A stretch of 64,000 nucleotides of DNA from Novosphingobium sp. EMRT-2 (GCF_005145025.1 NZ_CP039695.1:1235501-1299500); one strand, 5' to 3'; positions 35,594 through 45,137 are shown, counted from the stretch's first letter. Translations and numbers: made by a program. Notes: generated by a model from the sequence alone, not told the origin.

Positions 35594-36337
35594 ATGGACC
35601 GTCTGATCTACACCGCCTATTCGGGCATGAGCACGTCGATGACGAAGCAGCGGATGATCGCCAACAACATGGCGAACGCGCAGACCGTGGGCTTCCGTGC
35701 CGAAATGCTCACGACCACGCCGATGACTCTGAAAGGCCCAAGCCTGGAGGCGCGGGCCATGACGGATGGCGAGGTCTATGGCGCGGACATGAAGCAGGGT
35801 GCCATCATCGCGACGGACAATCCGCTCGATATCGCGATGACGGGCAAGACCATGCTGACGGTCCAGGCGGACGACGGTTCCGAGGCCTATACCCGTCGTG
35901 GCGATCTTGCGGTCGACGCGACCGGGTTGCTCGTCAATGGCGACGGGCGGCCGGTGATCGGCAGTGGAGGGCCGATCACCGTGCCGCTCGGTTCGAAGAT
36001 CACCGTCGCGCCCGACGGCAGCGTGATGGCCGCCGACCCCGCGACGCCCGACACCCCGCCGCAGGTGGTGGACCGGATCAAGCTGGTCAGCACCGATGGA
36101 TCGCCGATCAAGAAGGGCATCGACGGCTTCTTCCGCGTCGAAGGCGGCGGCGTGCTGCCCGGCGACGAGGACGCCCGCGTGGTGACCGGATCGCTCGAGC
36201 AGTCGAACGTCAATCCCGCCGACGTCCTGGTCCAGATGATCGAAGCGCAACGCAGCTTCGACATCCGCACCAAACTGATCTCGACCGCGCGCGAGGTCGA
36301 TGAAAACAGCGCCGCGCTCATGCGCATCAGCAGCTAA
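35594..36337 (+). CDS. flgF: Flagellar rod protein FlgF
   Basis: 247 residues. It starts IYTAYSGMSTSMTKQRMIANNMANAQTVGFRAEMLTT and ends SNVNPADVLVQMIEAQRSFDIRTKLISTAREVDENSAALMRISS, the FlgF-type ends. Proximal rod subunit. Follows flgE by 9 bases. Confidence 0.93.
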   Translation: MDRLIYTAYSGMSTSMTKQRMIANNMANAQTVGFRAEMLTTTPMTLKGPSLEARAMTDGEVYGADMKQGAIIATDNPLDIAMTGKTMLTVQADDGSEAYTRRGDLAVDATGLLVNGDGRPVIGSGGPITVPLGSKITVAPDGSVMAADPATPDTPPQVVDRIKLVSTDGSPIKKGIDGFFRVEGGGVLPGDEDARVVTGSLEQSNVNPADVLVQMIEAQRSFDIRTKLISTAREVDENSAALMRISS

Positions 36338-36351
36338 CGGAGTACCGAACG

Positions 36352-37140
36352 ATGCCAAGTTCAGCCCTTCACGTCGCCCGTACCGGGCTTGAGGCGCAGG
36401 ACACGCGGATGCGCGTGATCGCGAACAACCTCGCCAACGTCGGGACCACCGCCTTCAAGCGCGATCGCGCCAACTTCGCCACGCTGGCCTATCAGGACGC
36501 GCGCGTCGCCGGCCAGCAGTCGTCGAACGAAACCGCCTATGCCACGGGCCTCAATCTCGGCACCGGCGTCGGCATCCAGTCGACCACGCGCATCGAATCG
36601 CAGGGATCGTTGCAGAACACCGACAACGCGCTGGACCTGGCGCTCGATGGAGACGGCTTCTTCCAGGTGACTCTGCCGGGCGGTCAGCTGGCCTATACCC
36701 GCGCGGGCAACTTCAGCCGTTCGGCCGAAGGCCAGCTCGTCACCGCGCAGGGCTATGTCGTGCAGCCCACGATCACGATTCCGGAAGGCGCATCGGCGAT
36801 CACGGTTGCCCAGGACGGCACCGTATCGGCCACGCTGCCGGGTAACGCCGAACCGACCCAGCTCGGCCAGTTGACGGTCGCCAGCTTCGCCAACCCGGCG
36901 GGCCTGCGCGCCAGCAGCGACAACTTCCTGATGGAAACCGCCGCCAGCGGCACCGCGCAGATCGGCATCCCCGGCGACAATGGCCGCGGCCATATCAAGC
37001 AGGGCTTCCTCGAAGCGAGCAACGTCAACGTGGTGCAGGAGTTGGTCGACATGATCGAGACCCAGCGCGCCTACGAGATCAACTCCAAAATGATCTCCGC
37101 CGTCGACGAAATGCTCAAGAACGCGAACCAGACGCTGTGA
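36352..37140 (+). CDS. flgG: Flagellar distal rod protein FlgG
   Basis: 262 residues. It starts ALHVARTGLEAQDTRMRVIANNLANVGTTAFKRDRANFATLAYQ, has the middle LDLALDGDGFFQVTLPGGQLAYTRAGNFSRSAEGQLVT and the ending EASNVNVVQELVDMIETQRAYEINSKMISAVDEMLKNANQTL, all diagnostic. Forms the distal rod that crosses the P and L rings. Confidence 0.96.
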   Translation: MPSSALHVARTGLEAQDTRMRVIANNLANVGTTAFKRDRANFATLAYQDARVAGQQSSNETAYATGLNLGTGVGIQSTTRIESQGSLQNTDNALDLALDGDGFFQVTLPGGQLAYTRAGNFSRSAEGQLVTAQGYVVQPTITIPEGASAITVAQDGTVSATLPGNAEPTQLGQLTVASFANPAGLRASSDNFLMETAASGTAQIGIPGDNGRGHIKQGFLEASNVNVVQELVDMIETQRAYEINSKMISAVDEMLKNANQTL

Positions 37141-37142
37141 CC

Positions 37143-37835
37143 ATGATGCATTCTCCCTTGAAGCGCGCGAACGCCGGCAAGGCCCTGCTGATCGGTGCGG
37201 CACTGCTGGCGCTGAACGTCGCAGGCCCGGCGCAGGCCGGCCGCAAGCCGCCGGTGGGCTTCAGCCCGACCTTGCCGCAGCAGCCCGCCCCGCGCCCCGC
37301 GGACGGCAGCATCTTCAATGCCTCGGCAGGTTACGCGGGTCTGGTCGAAGGACGCCGCGCTCATTCGGTCGGCGATCCGCTGACGATCGTGCTGGTCGAA
37401 CAGATGACAACCTCGAAGTCGGCCAGCTCCAAGACCGACCGCGCCGGCAGCGCCAATATCGTGCCGCCGAGCGCGGGGCCTTTGTCGTTTCTTGACCCCA
37501 ACGCCCTTAAAGCGTCGGCCGGATCGTCGTTCAACGGTAAGGGCAATGCCGCACAGACGAACTCTCTCGGGGGTTCGCTGTCCGTCACGATCGCGGAAGT
37601 GCGACCGAACGGCACCGCCCTCGTCAGAGGGGAAAAGCGCTTGTTGTTGAGCCAGGGTCAGGAATGGGTTCAGTTTTCCGGGATCGTGCGCCTTGGCGAC
37701 ATCGACCAGAACAACAGCCTCGTTTCGACGCAAGTCGCCGACGCGCGGATCGAATATGCCGGAAACGGCGCGATCCAGCGGGCCAGCCGTGAAGGCTGGC
37801 TCAGCAAGTTCTTCAACATTCTCAGCCCCTTCTGA
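37143..37835 (+). CDS. flgH: Flagellar L-ring protein FlgH without lipobox
   Basis: 230 residues from the ATG at 37143 (a second ATG follows at once; a GTG at 37137 is also in frame). FlgH core: SIFNASAGYAGLVEGRRAHSVGDPLTIVLVEQ, VTIAEVRPNGTALVRGEKRLLLSQGQEWVQFSGIVRLGDID and ADARIEYAGNGAIQRASREGWLSKFFNILSPF. The signal segment ends ALLALNVAGPAQAGRK and has no cysteine; indeed no Cys occurs in the whole protein. FlgH is normally an acylated outer-membrane lipoprotein, so this one would be cleaved by ordinary signal peptidase. Confidence 0.93.
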   Translation: MMHSPLKRANAGKALLIGAALLALNVAGPAQAGRKPPVGFSPTLPQQPAPRPADGSIFNASAGYAGLVEGRRAHSVGDPLTIVLVEQMTTSKSASSKTDRAGSANIVPPSAGPLSFLDPNALKASAGSSFNGKGNAAQTNSLGGSLSVTIAEVRPNGTALVRGEKRLLLSQGQEWVQFSGIVRLGDIDQNNSLVSTQVADARIEYAGNGAIQRASREGWLSKFFNILSPF

Positions 37836-37855
37836 GGCTTTCCTCGAGGTCCGTC

Positions 37856-38965
37856 ATGCGCCGCCTGCTTCTTTCCCTGACCGCCGCCTTCGCCGCCGCG
37901 CTCGCTACTGTCGCCCCCGTGGCGGCCCATGCCGAGCGCGTGCGCGATCTGGGCGCGTTCCAGGGCGTCCGCACCAACCAGCTGACCGGGTACGGCATCG
38001 TCGTCGGACTGGCCGGAACGGGCGATGACAACCTGGAATACCTGACGCAGGCGATGAAAGGCACCGCTGGCCGGCTTGGCGTGCAATTGCCGCCGGGCGT
38101 GTCGCCGGGCCTCAAGAATGCGGCCGCCGTGCTCATCACCGCCGACCTGCCCGCCTTCGCCAAGCCGGGCCAGCGCATCGACGTTACCGTCTCCACGCTG
38201 GGCAAGGCCAAGTCGCTGCGCGGCGGCGCGCTGATCATGACGCCGCTCTACGGTGCGGACGGGCAGATCTACGCGATGGCGCAGGGCAACCTGGCCGTCG
38301 GCGGCCTGGGCGTCGCCGCCAAGGACGGATCGCAAGTCACGGTGAACATTCCCACCGTCGGCCGGATCGCCGAAGGCGCCAGCGTGGAACGCGCGGTCGC
38401 CACCGGCTTCGACGACAACCCGATCCTGCGCTGGAACCTGTTCAACGCGGACTTCCTGACTGCATCGCGCGTGCGCGACGCGATCAACGCGCGCTATCCC
38501 GGCATGGCTTCGGTGGAAGACGGCGTGACCCTGGCGCTGCATCTGCCCGAAGGGGCCGACGCGCGCGCCAGCACGATGGCCGCGGTCGAGATGATCGAGG
38601 TCAACCCGGCGGAAACCCCCGCGCGCGTGATCGTCAACAGCCGCACCGGCACCGTGGTGATCAACAGCGCCGTGCGCCTTGCCCCGGCGGCGATCAGCCA
38701 CGGCAAGCTGGTGGTCAAGATCGACGAAAAGCCGCAGGTTTCGCAGCCCGCGCCCTTCAGCAACGGCCGCACCACGGTCACGCCGAACAGCCAGATCGAC
38801 GTGCAGGAACAGCAGGCGCATGTCGCCCTGTTCAAGCCGGGCGCCTCGCTGTCGTCGATCGTCGATGCGCTCAACAAGCTGGGCGTCACGCCCTCGGACC
38901 TCGTCGCGATCCTGGAAGCGCTGAAGCAGGCCGGATCGCTCAAGGCGGAAATGGTGGTGATATGA
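37856..38965 (+). CDS. flgI: Flagellar P-ring protein FlgI
   Basis: 369 residues with a signal peptide (LLLSLTAAFAAALATVAPVAAHA). Conserved ERVRDLGAFQGVRTNQLTGYGIVVGLAGTGDD, VTVSTLGKAKSLRGGALIMTPLYGADGQIYAMAQG, RIVVNSRTGTVVI-like segment (ARVIVNSRTGTVVINSAVRLAP) and C-terminal LVAILEALKQAGSLKAEMVVI. Ring around the rod in the peptidoglycan layer; needs FlgA. Ends overlapping flgJ (ATGAG). Confidence 0.96.
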   Translation: MRRLLLSLTAAFAAALATVAPVAAHAERVRDLGAFQGVRTNQLTGYGIVVGLAGTGDDNLEYLTQAMKGTAGRLGVQLPPGVSPGLKNAAAVLITADLPAFAKPGQRIDVTVSTLGKAKSLRGGALIMTPLYGADGQIYAMAQGNLAVGGLGVAAKDGSQVTVNIPTVGRIAEGASVERAVATGFDDNPILRWNLFNADFLTASRVRDAINARYPGMASVEDGVTLALHLPEGADARASTMAAVEMIEVNPAETPARVIVNSRTGTVVINSAVRLAPAAISHGKLVVKIDEKPQVSQPAPFSNGRTTVTPNSQIDVQEQQAHVALFKPGASLSSIVDALNKLGVTPSDLVAILEALKQAGSLKAEMVVI

Positions 38966-39279
38966 GCATTCTTCCGATCAACGTCGGCGGCGTAGTATCC
39001 GCCGCCACCGACGCCCTCTCGACCGAGCGCGGGAAACTGCGCCAGGCGGCGCAGGGTTTCGAGGCGATTTTCCTCCGCCAGATGCTGTCGGCGGCCCACA
39101 AGACGAATTTCGCGGGCGAGGACGATCCTTTTGCGGGCCGTGGCAACGAAACATTTACCACGATGCGCGATGAACAGTTCGCCGACATCGCTTCCAAGAC
39201 GGGCGCGCTTGGTTTCGCCAAGCAGATCGAGGCGCAGATTGCCGCCCGCTTCCCGCAGGCTTCGGCGAAAAAGGAGTAA
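38962..39279 (+). CDS. flgJ: Rod-binding protein FlgJ, scaffold domain only
   Basis: 105 residues, covering only the N-terminal rod-binding domain of FlgJ: KLRQAAQGFEAIFLRQMLSAAHKT...DEQFADIASKTGALGFAKQIEAQI. The glucosaminidase/muramidase domain of enteric FlgJ is absent. The lytic transglycosylase at 29981-30892 is the likely replacement enzyme. Overlaps the flgI stop by 4 bases. Confidence 0.9.
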   Translation: MSILPINVGGVVSAATDALSTERGKLRQAAQGFEAIFLRQMLSAAHKTNFAGEDDPFAGRGNETFTTMRDEQFADIASKTGALGFAKQIEAQIAARFPQASAKKE

Positions 39280-39285
39280 CCGGCG

Positions 39286-40626
39286 ATGTCGTCAGACCTT
39301 CTCTCGATTGCCCGCAGCGGCGCGAAAGCTGCGCGGATCGCGCTGGACGTCACCGCCCAGAACATCGCGAACGCGTCGACGGAAGGCTATGTCCGCCGCA
39401 CGGCCAAGATGTCCGAGGTTTCGACCACGGGCTACTTCGGACAAACGTCCGATGTTTCGCTGTCCGGCGTCCGTGTCAGCCAGGTGGTGCGCAACGCCGA
39501 TGCCTTCCGGCAATCGGAAGTGCGCCGGACCGGCTCGGACACGGCGCGCGCCGATGCCGAAGTAACCGGTCTCAGCAACGTCGAAACGGCGCTGGAACAG
39601 TCCAACGTCTATGATTCGATCACCGGGTTCGAATCCGCCCTTCAGAAGCTGAAGGAAGATCCGACCGACAGTTCGCTGCGCGCATCCGTCGTGGAAAGCG
39701 CGCGGACGATGACCAACACCTTCCAGATCGCCTCGCAGCAGCTCGACGCGGTGGGCAATGGCCTGCACTTCGAGGCCAACGCCGGCGTGACCGAGGTGAA
39801 CCGCCTGGCGCAGGAACTGGCCCGCACCAACGTCCGCCTCGCGCGGGCATCGGACGCGACCAGCGACCAGACCTCGCTGCTCGACCAGCGGGACAATCTG
39901 TTGCAGCAGATGAGCCAGTACGGCGACATCGCGACCACGTTCTCGCCGGACGGCACCGTGAAAGTGCAGATCGGCGGCGCATCTGGCCCGGCTATCGTCA
40001 ACGGCGGCAACACCGATGCGCTGACCGCCGCGACCGCCGCGGATGGCACGATCACGTTTTCGACGGCGTCGGGCGCCAGCGTTGCCCTTTCCGGCGGTTC
40101 GCTCGCCGGCCAGAACCTCGCGCTCGGCAAGCTGTCGCAGCTTCATGGTGATCTCGATGCGCTCGCGGCGAACATCGTCACCACGGTGAACGGCGTCCAG
40201 ACCGGCGGCGTGGACGTGGACGGCAACCCCGGCGTGGCCATGTTCTCCGGCACCGACGCGGCCAGCTTCTCGCTGGCACTGACAAACGGATCGCAGATTG
40301 CCACGGCCCCGGCCGGCGCCGCGGCCAAGAGCCTTAACACGACGAACCTCGACGCGCTGCGCAACGCGCTCGGCAACGCCGACCCGGCAGGCAAGATGGA
40401 CTCGATCCTGTTCGACGTCTCGTCGGCCGTATCGGGCCGCACGGTAACGCGCGATGCGCTGAAGACCATTTCCGATTCCGCCAAGACCACGCTGGCCGCA
40501 CAGTCCGGCGTCGATCTCGATAGCGAGGCGGTCAATCTCGTCCGTTACCAGCAGGCGTTCCAGGCATCTGGCCGCGTCATGCAGGTGGCCTCCAACATCT
40601 TCGACACGCTGATAGGCATCAGGTGA
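39286..40626 (+). CDS. flgK: Hook-associated protein 1, FlgK
   Basis: 446 residues. N-terminal LLSIARSGAKAARIALDVTAQNIANASTEGYVRRTA and C-terminal SGVDLDSEAVNLVRYQQAFQASGRVMQVASNIFDTLIGIR, with the central coiled and variable region between (LLDQRDNLLQQMSQYGDI is the FlgK hinge helix). First hook-filament junction protein; exported with FlgN help. Confidence 0.95.
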   Translation: MSSDLLSIARSGAKAARIALDVTAQNIANASTEGYVRRTAKMSEVSTTGYFGQTSDVSLSGVRVSQVVRNADAFRQSEVRRTGSDTARADAEVTGLSNVETALEQSNVYDSITGFESALQKLKEDPTDSSLRASVVESARTMTNTFQIASQQLDAVGNGLHFEANAGVTEVNRLAQELARTNVRLARASDATSDQTSLLDQRDNLLQQMSQYGDIATTFSPDGTVKVQIGGASGPAIVNGGNTDALTAATAADGTITFSTASGASVALSGGSLAGQNLALGKLSQLHGDLDALAANIVTTVNGVQTGGVDVDGNPGVAMFSGTDAASFSLALTNGSQIATAPAGAAAKSLNTTNLDALRNALGNADPAGKMDSILFDVSSAVSGRTVTRDALKTISDSAKTTLAAQSGVDLDSEAVNLVRYQQAFQASGRVMQVASNIFDTLIGIR

Positions 40627-40630
40627 TATC

Positions 40631-41551
40631 ATGACCACTTTCGCTACCAGCACCAGCGCGTTCTACAGCCGCTCGACGCTCGATCTCACATCGCTGCGCG
40701 CCCAGGCGGAAAAGCTGCAGACGCAGATCAGTTCGGGCAATCGGCTGACGACCTCGTCGGACGATCCGGTTGCGGCATCGCGGCTGCGCGCGCTGTCGCG
40801 CACCGACACGCTGTCCAAGATCGATACCGACGCCGCCAACCGTGCGACGTCGGATCTCAATCTGGCGGATTCGGCGATGACCGAGTTTTCCAACACGATC
40901 ATCCGCGTGCAGCAGCTGGCGACGCAGGCCGCGAGCGGCACAATGTCCGACACGCAGCGTTCGAGTATCAGCACCGAACTGAAACAGTTGCAGGGCAACC
41001 TGGTGGCGCTCGCGAATACGCGCGATTCCGCCGGGCACGCGCTGTTCGGTGGCCAGACGGGCGGCGACGCCTACACGGTCGATGCTTCGGGCAACGCGTC
41101 CTATGTCGGCACCGGTTCGGCCGGGCAGCTTGCGCTGGGCGACGGACAGACCGTCACGCGCGGCGTGACCGGTCCGGAATTTCTGTCGTTCAACGTGAAC
41201 GGGACGCAGACCGACATCATGTCGGTCGTGAAGACCCTGTCCGACGCACTCGATGCGGGGGGCGCCGGGGCGACCACCGCCGCCAACAATGCGCTGACGT
41301 CGCTCCAGGCGGGGCTGGATTCGGTCACCACCGCCCAAACGGTGGTGGGTTCGCGACTGTCGTGGATCGACATCAACGTCCAGCGGCAGACCGCGATGGC
41401 CACATCGCGCGCCACCGAACAGAAGGACATCGGCGGCACCGACATCACCGAAGCCTTCACCCGGCTCCAGGAACTGTCGACGGTGCTTCAAGCCAGCCAG
41501 GCCAGCTTCACCAAACTTTCGGGCCTGTCATTGTTCAGCATGTTGAGCTGA
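40631..41551 (+). CDS. flgL: Hook-associated protein 3, FlgL
   Basis: 306 residues; flagellin-like N-terminus RSTLDLTSLRAQAEKLQTQISSGNRLTTSSDDPVAASRLRAL, central TRDSAGHALFGGQTGG, and C-terminal RLQELSTVLQASQASFTKLSGLSLFSML. Second junction protein between hook and filament. Directly after flgK and 43 bases before motA. Confidence 0.93.
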   Translation: MTTFATSTSAFYSRSTLDLTSLRAQAEKLQTQISSGNRLTTSSDDPVAASRLRALSRTDTLSKIDTDAANRATSDLNLADSAMTEFSNTIIRVQQLATQAASGTMSDTQRSSISTELKQLQGNLVALANTRDSAGHALFGGQTGGDAYTVDASGNASYVGTGSAGQLALGDGQTVTRGVTGPEFLSFNVNGTQTDIMSVVKTLSDALDAGGAGATTAANNALTSLQAGLDSVTTAQTVVGSRLSWIDINVQRQTAMATSRATEQKDIGGTDITEAFTRLQELSTVLQASQASFTKLSGLSLFSMLS

Positions 41552-41594
41552 TCCCGAACCATACCGCTTTCGAATTCTGAAGGGTTGAACTTCC

Positions 41595-42458
41595 ATGTAC
41601 GCTGGTATCGGCATCATTATCCTGCTGGTCATGGTCTTCGGCGGCTTTGCCATCACTGGCGGCGCGCTGGGGCCGGTCATGGAGGCGATCCCGCACGAAA
41701 TGCTCATCATCGGCGGCGCGGCCGTCGGCGCGCTGGTCACGGGCAACTCGATGCACGAGCTGAAGGCGATCGGCGGCGGCTTCGCCAAAGTGTTCAAGGG
41801 GCCGAAGCACACCAAGCAGGATCACATCGACGCGATCATCCTGTGCACTAAGCTGATGAAGATCCTGCGGTCGGACGGGCCGGTGGCGCTGGAAAGCCAT
41901 GTCACGGACCCCGCCAGCTCACCTATTTTCGCGGAATTTCCGCGCCTTTTCGCCAACAAACCCTTGATTTCGCTGATCTGTGACACGCTGACCCTGATCG
42001 TCGTCTCCTCCGGCACGCTGGAGGTTCACGCTGTCGAGGACGTGATGGATCACGCGATGAAGACGCACTTCCACGAGGAAGCCGAGCCGCAGCACGCGCT
42101 GCAGGGCCTGGCCGACGCCCTGCCCGCGCTGGGTATCGTCGCGGCCGTTCTGGGCGTGGTGAAGACCATGGGCTCGATCGACAAGCCGCCAGCCATCCTT
42201 GGCGGCATGATCGGTTCGGCGCTGGTCGGCACGTTCATGGGCGTGCTTCTGGCCTATGGCATCGTCGCCCCGCTGGCGAGCCGCCTCAAGCAGGTGCTCG
42301 ATCAGGACGAGATGATCTTCCAGGCCGTCAAGCAGGTCATCATCGCTTCGCTTCACGGGTGGCCGCAGCCGCTGGTGGTGGAAAGCGCGCGGTCGGGCCT
42401 TGGCCATGCCTTCCGCCCCGGCCTGTCCGAACTGCTCGACGCGCTGCGCGGCCGCTAA
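41595..42458 (+). CDS. motA: Flagellar stator protein MotA
   Basis: 287 residues, four membrane helices, MotA of the long-N-terminus type: YAGIGIIILLVMVFGGFAITGG, EMLIIGGAAVGALVTGNS, then the cytoplasmic loop, ADALPALGIVAAVLGVVKTMG and IGSALVGTFMGVLLAYGIVAPLASRLKQ. Proton channel part of the stator acting on FliG. No sigma-54 or FliA motif was seen in the 43 bases upstream, so it probably reads through from the flg operon. Confidence 0.95.
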   Translation: MYAGIGIIILLVMVFGGFAITGGALGPVMEAIPHEMLIIGGAAVGALVTGNSMHELKAIGGGFAKVFKGPKHTKQDHIDAIILCTKLMKILRSDGPVALESHVTDPASSPIFAEFPRLFANKPLISLICDTLTLIVVSSGTLEVHAVEDVMDHAMKTHFHEEAEPQHALQGLADALPALGIVAAVLGVVKTMGSIDKPPAILGGMIGSALVGTFMGVLLAYGIVAPLASRLKQVLDQDEMIFQAVKQVIIASLHGWPQPLVVESARSGLGHAFRPGLSELLDALRGR

Positions 42459-42472
42459 GGGAAGGCTGAACC

Positions 42473-43312
42473 ATGGCCAAACCTCCCAGAGGCAAGAACG
42501 AGCCGCCTCCGGCGCCAATCATCGTCAAGAAGGTCACGGTGGTAGCCGGCGGCCACCATGGCGGCGCGTGGAAAGTCGCCTACGCCGACTTCGTGACCGC
42601 GATGATGGCCTTCTTCCTGCTGCTGTGGCTGCTGGGCGCGACCACCGAAAAGCAGCGCAAGGGCCTTGCCGATTACTTCACGCCCACCCTGGTCAAGATG
42701 AAGGAAGGCGAAGCCGGCTCCTATGGCCTGCTCGGCGGCTCCTCGATCACCGACGCGGACAACTATCCGCACAAGGCCGCGCAGACCGGCACCAAGACTC
42801 TGACCGTGCCGCGCGACGCCACCGGCGGCGCCAAGGACGGCGGATCGAAGGCCAAACGCACGGCCGTCGAGAAGAAGTTGCAGGAAAAGCTGGCCGCCAA
42901 CGCCAAGCTGCGCCAGCTCGCCCGGCAGGTCCGCATGGTGGACACCACCGAAGGAACGCGCATCGACCTGGTCGACGACGCCAACTTCTCGATGTTCCGC
43001 CTCGGCACCACGCTGCTGACGCCCGACGCGACCGAACTGTTGCAGGCGATCGGCCAGGCGATCGGCCCCGATCCATCCGGCATCACCGTGCGCGGCCATA
43101 CCGATTCGGTGCAGTGGAAGCCCGGCCAGGCTGCCAACAACTGGTCGCTATCCGCCGGCCGCGCCGAAGCCACGCGACAGGCGCTGATGCACCAGGGCGT
43201 GGCCGAAAGCCGCTTCCGCCGGATCGAAGGCGTGGCCGACCGCGAACTGCTGGTGAAGGACAACCCGTCCGATCCGCGCAACCGCCGGATTTCCATCCTG
43301 CTCGTGAACTGA
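42473..43312 (+). CDS. motB: Flagellar stator protein MotB
   Basis: 279 residues. Cytoplasmic N-terminus, then WKVAYADFVTAMMAFFLLLWLLG with the proton-binding Asp; plug/linker region; OmpA-like domain from about 165 with FRLGTTLLTPDATELLQAIGQAIG, ITVRGHTDSVQW, NWSLSAGRAEATRQALMHQGV and NPSDPRNRRISILL. Anchors the stator to peptidoglycan. 14 bases after motA; ends 10 bases from the convergent CLC gene. Confidence 0.96.
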   Translation: MAKPPRGKNEPPPAPIIVKKVTVVAGGHHGGAWKVAYADFVTAMMAFFLLLWLLGATTEKQRKGLADYFTPTLVKMKEGEAGSYGLLGGSSITDADNYPHKAAQTGTKTLTVPRDATGGAKDGGSKAKRTAVEKKLQEKLAANAKLRQLARQVRMVDTTEGTRIDLVDDANFSMFRLGTTLLTPDATELLQAIGQAIGPDPSGITVRGHTDSVQWKPGQAANNWSLSAGRAEATRQALMHQGVAESRFRRIEGVADRELLVKDNPSDPRNRRISILLVN

Positions 43313-43322
43313 CGCCTGCCCC

Positions 43323-45089
43323 TCAGGTTTCGCCGAAAATGTCCCGCTGCGCGCTTTCGAGTTTCTCGAAATAGCGCCGGCGGGCATGGCGTTCGGTGAC
43401 CACGCCGACGACGTGCTGTCCGGCATCGATCACCACCATTTCGTCCACGGCCAGCCGATCGAACAGGGCCAGCATCTCCTGGATGCCGGTCTCGGGATGC
43501 AGCGCGGTATCGACCAGCGTGGCTACCGAACTGACCAGGCCATCCATGGCAAGATCGGACCGATAGGCCAGCGCCGTGGGAACGATCCCGCGATAGCGCC
43601 CTTCGCGATCGACAAGCACGGCCTTACTCACCGACCCCAACGGGATCGCCGCGCGAAACGCGGCAATGGTGCTGTCGTCCGCGATGCTGACCCAGTCCTT
43701 GCGCATGATTCGGCCGGCGTGAAGGTCCACGACCCAGCTGATGTCGCGCGGGCTGCGCACGATCGATCCGCGCACGTGAAGACGCCAGGTGGAGAAGGAA
43801 TAACCGAAGGCTTCGCGTGTGACGGCGCTCGAAATAAGCGATGCGGTCAGCACCACGCCCATCAGCGCGAAATCGTGCGTGGTCTCCAGCATCAACATGG
43901 CCAGCGTCATCGGACCACCCACCACGGACACGCTGAATGCGGCCATGCCCACCAGCGCCGCATCGTTGGAATCGATCGCCAAGCCGGGAAACAGCATGTT
44001 GCCCACACCGGCAAAAATCTGTCCGACCAGTGAACCGAGGAACAGCGAGGCGAAGAAAAGCCCCCCGCGGAAACCGAAGCTGAGCGAGATCACAGACGCC
44101 GCTATCTTGAGGGCCAGCACCGTCAGCAGAAACATGATCGGCGGATGCAGCAGAAGGTTGAGATGCAGCGCGCCATGTCCGGCCGACAGCGCCTGCGGCG
44201 ACAGCCAGGCGATCGGCATGAGCAGGCAGCCGCCGATCACCGGCCGCCACGCGCCGATGCGCGTCCAGGATTGGACCACCAGCTCCATCGCCGTCACCAA
44301 GCGCATGACCACGATGCCGATGAACGCACAGACCAGCCCGAGCGCCGCATAGACAAGGTAATCGGGCGTGTGCAGCACCCGGTTCGCCGTCGTCGCGATC
44401 AGATAAGGCTCAACGCCAAGCAGGCGCGTGATGAAGACCGCCGACAACGCGGCCGTGACCACCGGCGCGATCGCGGCCGGGGTGTAGGCTCCGATCACGA
44501 TCTCGAAGGCATAGAAGGCGCCGGTCAATGGCGCGCCGAAAGCCGCGCCGACGGCTGCGCCGGCCCCTGCCCCGGTCAGCGTGCGCAGATCCGCGCGGCG
44601 CAGCTTGAACCATTGCCCCAGCGCGGAGGCGACGCCCCCGCCCATCTGGGCATAAGCGGCTTCGAGCCCGACCGAAGCGCCCGCGCCGTTCGATACGATC
44701 GTCTGCCCGGCGATGATCAGGCTGTCGGACAGTGGCAACCGCCCACCGTGCAGCGCATTCGCCTCGACCACGTCGATCAGCGTCCGGCGGCGGCGATGGA
44801 GCCATCGCGCCATGAACACCAGCACCAGCCCGCCGGTCGGCAGGGCCAGCAGGCGCCAGGGGTGATGGATCGATCCCAGCGCGCTCAGGCGGTTGATCGT
44901 GACGCCATAGAAGAAGTGCTGGATGCCATGCGCCAGGAACTGCTGCGCATTGGTGAGGATGCCGGCCGCAAGCCCGGCCAGCAGCGCGAGCACGATAAAG
45001 GCCGCCTCGCTTTCGCGCAGGCGGCGGCGGAACCGGATGGCGGCGGACCGCACGAGATATTTGCCAGACGAAGCCACGGCTCCCGCCAA
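43323..45089 (-). CDS. CLC-type chloride channel/antiporter with tandem CBS domains
   Basis: 588 residues; a TTG (45089) or GTG (45077) start is needed, so the first residues are uncertain. CLC membrane domain with GASVGLEAAYAQMGGG (gating Glu kept), FGAPLTGAFYAFEIVIGAY and FRGGLFFASLFLGSLVGQ. The C-terminal 150 residues hold two CBS motifs (MRKDWVSIADDSTIAAFRAAI and LHPETGIQEMLALFDRLAVDEMVVIDAGQHVVGVVTERHA). Likely Cl-/H+ exchange or channel with nucleotide-sensing CBS pair. It interrupts the flagellar cluster and has no evident flagellar role. Confidence 0.92.
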   Translation of the reverse strand: MAGAVASSGKYLVRSAAIRFRRRLRESEAAFIVLALLAGLAAGILTNAQQFLAHGIQHFFYGVTINRLSALGSIHHPWRLLALPTGGLVLVFMARWLHRRRRTLIDVVEANALHGGRLPLSDSLIIAGQTIVSNGAGASVGLEAAYAQMGGGVASALGQWFKLRRADLRTLTGAGAGAAVGAAFGAPLTGAFYAFEIVIGAYTPAAIAPVVTAALSAVFITRLLGVEPYLIATTANRVLHTPDYLVYAALGLVCAFIGIVVMRLVTAMELVVQSWTRIGAWRPVIGGCLLMPIAWLSPQALSAGHGALHLNLLLHPPIMFLLTVLALKIAASVISLSFGFRGGLFFASLFLGSLVGQIFAGVGNMLFPGLAIDSNDAALVGMAAFSVSVVGGPMTLAMLMLETTHDFALMGVVLTASLISSAVTREAFGYSFSTWRLHVRGSIVRSPRDISWVVDLHAGRIMRKDWVSIADDSTIAAFRAAIPLGSVSKAVLVDREGRYRGIVPTALAYRSDLAMDGLVSSVATLVDTALHPETGIQEMLALFDRLAVDEMVVIDAGQHVVGVVTERHARRRYFEKLESAQRDIFGET

Positions 45090-45137
45090 TCGCCTCGCGC
45101 GCGCGGAGTCAAGCAGTCAAGACGAATGTCCGCGCTC

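Noticed and set aside
34805..36358. 517-codon minus-strand open frame opposite flgE and flgF
   Set aside because: Antisense to two certain rod and hook genes, no motif, no ribosome site.
39292..40653. 453-codon minus-strand open frame opposite flgK
   Set aside because: Shadow of a conserved gene; Arg/Gly/His-biased translation.
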